Of a stretch of DNA of 7,534 bases, positions 1-4,402 are shown in pieces. The stretch's first letter is position 1. Each line of letters starts with the position of its first letter. Source of the stretch: Desulfobacterales bacterium (GTDB lineage Bacteria; Desulfobacterota; Desulfobacteria; Desulfobacterales; Desulfobacteraceae); contig JAKSBB010001037.1 of the NCBI GenBank assembly GCA_022361315.1, positions 1 to 7,534 on the forward strand, in the 5' to 3' direction. The position numbers and the translations under genes are program-made. The notes under the pieces are model-generated. The model ran no database searches, was not told the DNA's origin, and worked only from the letters and a program-made list of their open reading frames with translations.

Positions 1-24
1 CGACATCATAATTATATAGTGTCG
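1..24 (-). terminator. Possible hairpin after etfA, cut by the window edge
   Basis: CGACA (1-5) and TGTCG (20-24) are perfect inverted repeats around an AT-rich loop that includes ATAATTAT. The stem begins 4 nt past the etfA stop. It is only 5 bp, any further stem or U-tract lies outside the window, and it may be chance. Confidence 0.25.
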
Positions 25-28
25 TTGG

Positions 29-982
29 CTATATCTGTTTGATTATTTCCGGCAATATCTCGAAAAGATCCCCCAACACGTAATAGTCGCTGTTGGCAAC
101 CATGGCAGCATTCTCATCCGTATTCACCGCAATGATCATTTTGGAGGTTTTCATACCGGCAAAATGCTGGATGGAACCGGAGATGCCGCAGGCAATGTAA
201 ACGGAAGGACTAACCTTTTCACCGGTCTGCCCCACCTGGTGGGCATAGGCGACCCAGCCTTCATCCACGGCGACTCTTGAGGCCCCCACAGCGGCCTTCA
301 TTTTGTCCGCGCAATCAAAGAGGAGGGAAAAGTTCTCTCCGTTTTTCAACCCTCTGCCGCCGGCCACGATGATATCGGCTTCCGACAGACTGACCTGGGA
401 ATCATCTGTGCTGCTCTCATCCCAGGAGACCAGGGCCAGGTTTGAGGATGTATCCGCAGCCGCCAGAGAAGCGGTGGTTGCCTCAGCAGCTGCCGGCTCG
501 CCTTTTACCGCGTTAGGCCGGATACCGAAAACGGTAATGTCCCCGGTAAGCTGAATATCTGCAACCACTTTGCCGGAGTATTGGGAAGTTTTACCCGTCT
601 TGGTTTCCAGATCCACATCCAGACAGTCCATGACCAAAGGGGCATCCAGGTAAGCGGCCACCCTGGGAATCAGGTCTTTGCCCTCTGCGGAGGACAACCC
701 GAACACACCGTCCAGTCCCAGTTCATTGACTGCCGCCACAACAGCCTTGGCTCTGACATCCGGGTTCAGCCGGACATTGGGCTCTTCCGGCAATCCAAGA
801 TCAACCACGGTGGTGATGCCGTATTTTGCAAGTGCGTCGGCAGCGTCCGTGTTTTCTCCCATCAGGGCAAAAAGCTCAGCATTCCCCCGGTTGGCAAGGG
901 TGATCATCCCGAAGTTGGTTTCCTTGACAGATCCGTTTTCCGTCTCGATGATAATTCCGATCTTATTTATGGATTGGGTCAT
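29..982 (-). CDS. etfA: Electron-transfer flavoprotein alpha subunit, FAD-binding
   Basis: EtfA carries the redox-active FAD that shuttles electrons from a dehydrogenase to Etf:quinone oxidoreductase or another acceptor. The protein has 317 aa, the standard short form without an added N-terminal ferredoxin domain. The C-terminal FAD domain is intact: ADIIVAGGRGLKNGENF (202-218), GASRVAVDEGW (233-243, with the conserved Arg236), VGQTGEKVSPSVYIACGISG (250-269) followed by SIQHFAG, and the ending GDLFEILPEI. An Ala/Thr/Ser-rich linker (about 160-185) separates the N-terminal domain. It is translationally coupled to etfB through ATGA (979-982), with an internal AAAGG 7 nt ahead of the start. The stop is TAG at 31-29. 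Confidence 0.96.
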   Translation of the reverse strand: MTQSINKIGIIIETENGSVKETNFGMITLANRGNAELFALMGENTDAADALAKYGITTVVDLGLPEEPNVRLNPDVRAKAVVAAVNELGLDGVFGLSSAEGKDLIPRVAAYLDAPLVMDCLDVDLETKTGKTSQYSGKVVADIQLTGDITVFGIRPNAVKGEPAAAEATTASLAAADTSSNLALVSWDESSTDDSQVSLSEADIIVAGGRGLKNGENFSLLFDCADKMKAAVGASRVAVDEGWVAYAHQVGQTGEKVSPSVYIACGISGSIQHFAGMKTSKMIIAVNTDENAAMVANSDYYVLGDLFEILPEIIKQI

Positions 983-1749
983 GATATCACCTTTGCCTCG
1001 TTTTTCAGAATGTTCACGATCTGTGCGGCCTGCTCCGCAGGGGTGCCGGTTATCTCTTTTGGTGTCCGGTTCTGGACCAGAGGTTCCAGCCCGACAATCT
1101 TTGCAGACCCCTTGGGAGGATCAATTCCGAGACTGTCCAGGGCAACGGTTTCCACCGGTTTCTTCCTGGCCTTTACCACATCCGGAAAGGTGGGATAGGA
1201 GGGTGTATTCAACCCGCGGCCCGCACCGATCACACAGGGTAGACCGGTTTCAAAGGTCCGTGTATTGCCCCCGGAAAGCTCGCAGACCACTGTGGCCTTA
1301 TCCCCATCTACGGTAAGTCCGGCCGCATTGGTCATAACGGGCATATCCATCATAACGCCCACCCGGAAGAGGGTCTGCATCCCTTCGGCATCAATGGACT
1401 CTTTACCGGTAAGAATAATATCCGGCGTACCGTCCCGTTTGATGGCCGCCACCAGCGCCCGCGCCGTGATCATACTGTCGCAGGTCTCATCGGTTTCCAC
1501 CAGAATCCCCCGGTCGGCACCCATGGCCATGGCAGACCTCAGGGTTTTATCGGCATCGGCCTTGCCCACGGTCACAGCAATAATCTCACTGCCCGCATTG
1601 GCCTTCTTCAACGCCGCCGCCTCGGACACGGCATGCTCGTCATAGGGGTTGAGCAGAAAGGCGACATTCTCGTCAATCTGATCCTTACCCAGAATATGGA
1701 TATTTGCCGCAGAGTCCGGCACATGTTTTACACAGACATAAATTTGCAT
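979..1749 (-). CDS. etfB: Electron-transfer flavoprotein beta subunit
   Basis: EtfB is the smaller Etf subunit. It binds AMP, or a second FAD in bifurcating types, and docks to the partner dehydrogenase through its recognition loop. At 256 aa it has the usual length. It opens MQIYVCVKHVPD and has the family segment LNPYDEHAVSEA (33-44), GKESIDAEG (115-123) and the signature region ELSGGNTRTFETGLPC (157-172). After this most classical EtfB proteins have DLRLN-x-PRY; here the stretch is GAGRGLNTPSY (175-185), leading into VVKARKKPV. The partner-recognition and nucleotide loop is therefore not the standard one, and AMP versus FAD binding is open. The start at ATG 1749 has only a modest GGAAAG (1753-1758) upstream. 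It overlaps etfA by 4 nt. Adjacent to the sox genes, its likely donor is the SoxB-like flavoprotein. Confidence 0.95.
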   Translation of the reverse strand: MQIYVCVKHVPDSAANIHILGKDQIDENVAFLLNPYDEHAVSEAAALKKANAGSEIIAVTVGKADADKTLRSAMAMGADRGILVETDETCDSMITARALVAAIKRDGTPDIILTGKESIDAEGMQTLFRVGVMMDMPVMTNAAGLTVDGDKATVVCELSGGNTRTFETGLPCVIGAGRGLNTPSYPTFPDVVKARKKPVETVALDSLGIDPPKGSAKIVGLEPLVQNRTPKEITGTPAEQAAQIVNILKNEAKVIS

Positions 1750-1781
1750 AATCTTTCCACACCATACTTATTTGGTTGTAC

Positions 1782-1923
1782 GGCTATCCCTAATAATTGC
1801 CTTTTGACCTAATTTCTTCGTTGTATTTTAGTTTTAATCCTCGACATACCTTCATGTATGCCTCCGGTTAAAACTAAAATACGCCTTGAACTAAGGCCAA
1901 AAGTCTAATTATTAAAGACAGCC
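1782..1923. repeat. 142-bp near-perfect palindrome (MITE-like or REP-like element)
   Basis: The two halves read toward each other almost base for base. The outer ends are GGCTATCCCTAATAATT and the complement of AATTATTAAAGACAGCC. Then come CTTTTG/CAAAAG pairs (1800-1805 and 1898-1903), a perfect 14-bp pair TATTTTAGTTTTAA / TTAAAACTAAAATA (1824-1837 and 1868-1881), and CATAC/GTATG at the tip near 1845-1860. Internal mismatched blocks lie between the paired blocks. As RNA it would form one long stem-loop about 30 nt upstream of the etfB start. I see no coding content and no clear target-site duplication. Similar palindromes are, as I recall, frequent in Desulfobacterales and Geobacter-type genomes. 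Confidence 0.8.
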
Positions 1924-2015
1924 TCATCACTGGATATTTACACTACACACCCGTTTTTTTCCACCCTTCCCTGTCAGGCGTGGCTGACCAGCCTCCTCAG
2001 TCTGTAAACCAGGAG

Positions 2016-2055
2016 GGCCAGGCAGACGGTGGTGCAGTGACCCAAAGCGGCGTAA
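2016..2055 (+). repeat. Diverged 40-nt block, copy in the soxB-etfB gap
   Basis: This is the partner of the block at 3647-3686, with 29 of 40 identical positions and no gap. Five consecutive mismatches fall three bases apart. Read as codons, both copies give GQxDGGAV. It overlaps the left arm of the inverted repeat at 2021-2157. Confidence 0.5.
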
Positions 2056-2157
2056 ATTCTCGAGGCGTCAGGACAGAAAGAATCGGGAATTTCCGCTATC
2101 CGGGCGCTCACGACGAGCGAACGGATTTTAGCGTGGGTCACTGGGCCTCCGGCTGCC
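2021..2157. repeat. Imperfect 137-bp inverted repeat in the soxB-etfB gap
   Basis: CAGTGACCC (2035-2043) is matched by GGGTCACTG (2135-2143), a perfect 9-bp core. Outward, 2021-2034 matches the complement of 2144-2157 at 10 of 14 positions; inward, GCG/CGC and TAAA/TTTA pairs continue with gaps. The interior holds a small CGCTC/GAGCG hairpin (2105-2119). It encodes nothing convincing and looks like a folded repeat or small non-autonomous element. Confidence 0.55.
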
Positions 2158-2182
2158 GGTTAATGCAACGCCTATATGCAAA

Positions 2183-2212
2183 GGGGCAGGGCCGAAAATC
2201 AGCCGCTGCCCC
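2183..2212 (-). terminator. Second strong hairpin after soxB, candidate terminator
   Basis: GGGGCAG (2183-2189) pairs with CTGCCCC (2206-2212). An inner GGC/GCC pair and a 9-nt loop extend it to about 10 bp with one bulge. Leftward transcription gives TTT and then GCATAT after the stem, again a short U-tract. Together with the hairpin at 2237-2253 it makes a tandem pair that probably ends or strongly reduces sox transcription before etfB. Confidence 0.5.
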
Positions 2213-2236
2213 AATCACATATCACACACTCCCAAA

Positions 2237-2253
2237 GCAGGCCACGGGCCTGC
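2237..2253 (-). terminator. Hairpin just after soxB, candidate intrinsic terminator
   Basis: GCAGGCC and GGCCTGC form a perfect 7-bp stem with a 3-nt loop, beginning 17 nt past the soxB stop. In the direction of transcription only TTT and then GGG follow, so the U-tract is weak. It could terminate partially, with the second hairpin at 2183-2212 as a backup. Confidence 0.5.
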
Positions 2254-2270
2254 CGTGTAGAAGTCTTACA

Positions 2271-3608
2271 TTAGCCGTTTACAGAGAAACTGGAGTTGTA
2301 GTTGATTTCTCTCTTACGGGAGAAGAAACCCACGTCCATTTTCCGGCCAGTGTACTTGTAAGTAAACTGGTACGGCTCTTTGTCATGATCCAGGCCCTTT
2401 TCGCAGGCGTCGATCAGTTCAGCCATCATGAGGCCGACAACCGGGGCGTTCTTGTACTGGTTACCGGAGGTGCCGATAGCCATGTAGTAGCCGGGGAGGT
2501 CGGATTTATCATAGATGGGAATCCAGTCGTCGGAGCAGTCGTACAGATCAACAACGCCTTTGGGCTGGTTGGGAACCTGGAGAGAGGGAATACGTTTGCC
2601 GAGACGGTAGCACTGGGCTTTCCACTGTTCTTCGGTGAGGACGTTGTCACGGCCGTGGCCGCCGCGGCCTGCGTAGAAATCATCCGGATCCACCCATTCC
2701 TGGGGATCACATTCCGGGTCTTCGGAACCGATGAGGAAGAGGTTGCCGGTTTCAGGTCTGACGTAGCAGCCGATGTCGCCGTCGGACATATGGTAACCGT
2801 CGTTCAGGTAGTCATAATCGTCCGGTGAGGGGCAGTACATGACTTCGTGACGCAGGGATTTGGTTTTGATGTTGCAGCCTTCCCAAACGCCTTCGGCCAT
2901 CTGGTTGATTTTGAAGGAGTGGGGGCCGCCAACGTTAACAACGATGGGGGCGTCATACTCGGTGCCGTCGGCCAGGGTGATACCGCAGACTTTTCCGTCT
3001 GCACTTCTGACGTCGGTCACTTCGGCGTTGAACTTGAACGTGGCACCTTTGGCTTCGGCCGCTCTCATGATGTTATGGGCGGAAAGTGCGGGATCGTTTA
3101 CATAGCCGCCTTCGGGGCAGAAGATGCCGCCTTCCAGCATTTCAGTGGGTTCATCAAAAAATTTGGGGTCTTCGGGACGGCGAACGGGCCAGTGTTCATG
3201 GAGATCGGCAACCGGAACCATTTCTTTGATCTTATCGTTATCCCACTCTTCGTACTGAACGCCCACAGCATCGTAATGCTTCTGTACGTTCTGCCATTTG
3301 TGCCCCTTGGACTTGATCAGCAGGGAACCTGTGTTCATGTACTTGGCAAGGCCTTTTTCGTCTTCGACGTTGTCCAGGTAGTTTTCCCAGTCCAGCCAGT
3401 ATTTGAACCCTTCGTAGGCCATGGCCACACCGTCTTCGGTGGAGTAATGGGCACGGACAATGGCGCAGGACCCTGCAGTGGACCCTTCACCGGCATCCGG
3501 AAGTTTGTCCACGGTCAGGGTTTTATAGCCCATTTTGGACAGCTCGTAGGCAATGGGGGCACCGATAACACCGGCACCGATAATGATTGCATCAAATTTT
3601 TCGCTCAT
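2271..3608 (-). CDS. soxB: SoxB-like FAD-dependent amino-acid oxidoreductase (sarcosine oxidase beta / dimethylglycine dehydrogenase type)
   Basis: This is a D-amino-acid-oxidase-fold flavoprotein of 445 aa, the catalytic subunit expected to oxidise the C-N bond of sarcosine or a related N-methyl amino acid. The FAD Rossmann motif GAGVIG is at 11-16, followed by the SCAIVRAHY stretch (47-55) that takes the place of the IVRSNY segment of sarcosine oxidase beta. The C-terminal FAD loop reads GTSGNQYKNAP (379-389), with a Lys where the family has its conserved Lys. In heterotetrameric sarcosine oxidase, FMN is attached to a His just after a GGT-x-R segment. Here the matching stretch is GGYVNDP (167-173), with Asn171 in place of His. 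No other obvious covalent-flavin motif is visible. It starts at ATG 3608, with AAGGAG (3617-3622) 8 nt upstream. In sarcosine oxidase operons soxB usually comes first; here it follows soxG, so it may be a paralogue acting as a separate dehydrogenase. The specific substrate is not certain. Confidence 0.85.
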   Translation of the reverse strand: MSEKFDAIIIGAGVIGAPIAYELSKMGYKTLTVDKLPDAGEGSTAGSCAIVRAHYSTEDGVAMAYEGFKYWLDWENYLDNVEDEKGLAKYMNTGSLLIKSKGHKWQNVQKHYDAVGVQYEEWDNDKIKEMVPVADLHEHWPVRRPEDPKFFDEPTEMLEGGIFCPEGGYVNDPALSAHNIMRAAEAKGATFKFNAEVTDVRSADGKVCGITLADGTEYDAPIVVNVGGPHSFKINQMAEGVWEGCNIKTKSLRHEVMYCPSPDDYDYLNDGYHMSDGDIGCYVRPETGNLFLIGSEDPECDPQEWVDPDDFYAGRGGHGRDNVLTEEQWKAQCYRLGKRIPSLQVPNQPKGVVDLYDCSDDWIPIYDKSDLPGYYMAIGTSGNQYKNAPVVGLMMAELIDACEKGLDHDKEPYQFTYKYTGRKMDVGFFSRKREINYNSSFSVNG

Positions 3609-3646
3609 GGTTACATCTCCTTGTTGTTTATTTGGTAAAAAACCAA

Positions 3647-3686
3647 GGCCAGGTTGATGGGGGCGCGGTCAGCCGAGGCGGCATAA
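3647..3686 (+). repeat. Diverged 40-nt block, copy in the soxG-soxB gap
   Basis: This block aligns without gaps to 2016-2055, at 29 of 40 identical positions. Both copies lie in non-coding gaps of the same cluster and in the same orientation. Both open with GGCCAGG and contain GCGGC followed by TAA after one more base. This copy overlaps the left arm of the hairpin at 3656-3704. Confidence 0.5.
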
Positions 3687-3704
3687 TCTTCCGCGCCCGC
3701 CATC
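3656..3704 (-). other. GC-rich hairpin between soxG and soxB
   Basis: Positions 3656-3668 (GATGGGGGCGCGG) pair with 3691-3704 (CCGCGCCCGCCATC) along 13 bp with one single-base bulge. The 22-nt loop holds a small GCCG/CGGC inner hairpin. Transcribed leftward, the stem is followed about 14 nt later by a run of six T, too far for a canonical intrinsic terminator. It could act as a partial terminator, an RNA processing or stability element, or be part of a dispersed repeat. A small TTGGT/ACCAA hairpin (3632-3646) lies between it and the soxB ribosome binding site. Confidence 0.6.
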
Positions 3705-3751
3705 ACTCTATGGATTTTTACCTGTCTCGCTCGTTTCGCGGTTACACGTTC

Positions 3752-4387
3752 TTACAGACCGGCCATCCATTCGGTGAATCTGGCTTCACCCGCCGGTCTA
3801 AGTCCGAACTCTTCACCTGCATGCTCGATGGCATGGATAATATCTCTGCCGTAGCCGCGGGAACAGGTGAGCACCACCCCGGATTTATCCCCGTCCTTGC
3901 AAACCGTTACGATCTGGCAGGGGACATGGGAGAAGGGACCCTGGAAAAGAAAGGGGGCCTTTCTTTCAGGATCGGTGAAATCCAGGTTGGACAGTTTTTC
4001 CAGGATCTGGAAAACGGATTTACCGAAGATGGCCACGAAGACCGTGTTCTCGGATACATCCGTGTACTCGATTTCCTTGGGCATCACCGCATCATCACCT
4101 GCCAGGTGATATACGGAGGCCTGGGTACCGTTCATCCGGTTCACCAGAACGCCGTTGGACAGCACGGACTGGCAGGGGACTTCCGGAATATCGATGTCAA
4201 AAGGTTTCTTGGAACCAAGGTCGGCACTCTGGACATCCAGGCGCATCCGGTGGCTCAGGTCCACAATCCAGGGGCCTGACCCTTCCTTGGCATATTCCAT
4301 GACCACGTCGTAGTTGTCCCGGCTTTCGGTCTTTGCCGGGGCTGCCTTGCTAAATTGAACCGGTGAGTATCGTTTAATATCATTCAT
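3752..4387 (-). CDS. soxG: Sarcosine oxidase gamma subunit
   Basis: SoxG is the gamma subunit of the heterotetramer. It has a GcvT/YgfZ-like fold and a structural role with no known active site of its own. From the preferred ATG at 4387 it is 211 aa; the in-frame ATG at 4396 would add three residues but lacks a usable Shine-Dalgarno. Family-like segments are the beta-strand stretch FLFQGPFSHVPCQIV (146-160) and the C-terminal helix GYGRDIIHAIEHAGEEFGL (178-196), the place where SoxG proteins end in a helix followed by a short tail. There is no signal peptide or membrane segment. SoxG is poorly conserved in general, so the call leans on its place 13 nt behind soxA and its size (usually about 200 aa) as well as on sequence. 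A 143-nt gap with a hairpin follows before soxB. Confidence 0.85.
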   Translation of the reverse strand: MNDIKRYSPVQFSKAAPAKTESRDNYDVVMEYAKEGSGPWIVDLSHRMRLDVQSADLGSKKPFDIDIPEVPCQSVLSNGVLVNRMNGTQASVYHLAGDDAVMPKEIEYTDVSENTVFVAIFGKSVFQILEKLSNLDFTDPERKAPFLFQGPFSHVPCQIVTVCKDGDKSGVVLTCSRGYGRDIIHAIEHAGEEFGLRPAGEARFTEWMAGL

Positions 4388-4396
4388 GGTAATCAT

Positions 4397-4402
4397 TCCC
4401 TT
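4397..4402 (-). promoter_or_regulatory. Ribosome binding site that decides the soxG start
   Basis: AAGGGA overlaps the soxA stop codon (4401-4403). It touches the ATG at 4396 with no spacer, so it cannot serve that codon, but it sits 9 nt before the in-frame ATG at 4387. This favours 4387 as the soxG start and suggests termination-coupled translation of soxG. Confidence 0.6.

Larger units (their letters stand above)
1750..2270. other. 521-nt non-coding region between soxB and etfB
   Basis: No minus-strand frame is convincing here, and the plus-strand frame that crosses it runs antisense into soxB. From right to left it holds two tandem hairpins, the 137-bp inverted repeat, about 60 nt without clear structure (1924-1980, T-rich at 1954-1960), the 142-bp palindrome and a 32-nt leader before etfB. 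I could not pick out a confident -35/-10 pair for etfBA. If the hairpins terminate sox transcription, the etfBA promoter should lie between about 1924 and 2180 or within the palindrome. Confidence 0.7.

Noticed and set aside
581..1316. Overlapping plus-strand open frames of 205 and 212 codons antisense to etfA and etfB
   Set aside because: Both are shadows of the Etf genes, whose motifs are intact throughout.
1782..1923. CRISPR repeat or riboswitch interpretation of the palindrome
   Set aside because: There is one symmetrical element with no spacer-repeat alternation, and it lacks the multi-helix layout of a known riboswitch class.
1924..1980. Promoter for etfBA in the T-rich segment
   Set aside because: No -35/-10 pair with acceptable spacing could be picked out, nor a sigma-54 GG/GC pair; calling one would be a guess.
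1980..2828. 282-codon open frame on the plus strand
   Set aside because: Two thirds of it is antisense to soxB, whose protein is clearly recognisable. The rest covers inverted repeats, and the translation resembles no family. Its DGGAV stretch is reported as part of the shared repeat instead.
2847..3638. 263-codon open frame on the plus strand antisense to soxB
   Set aside because: It lies almost wholly inside the well-supported soxB frame. Long antisense frames are expected where the sense gene avoids TTA, CTA and TCA codons.
3587..4279. 230-codon open frame on the plus strand across the soxG-soxB gap
   Set aside because: It is antisense to most of soxG and the soxB start, with no family resemblance.
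4388..4396. Upstream ATG at 4396 as soxG start
   Set aside because: The only purine-rich ribosome binding site abuts this ATG with no spacer but is well placed for the ATG at 4387.
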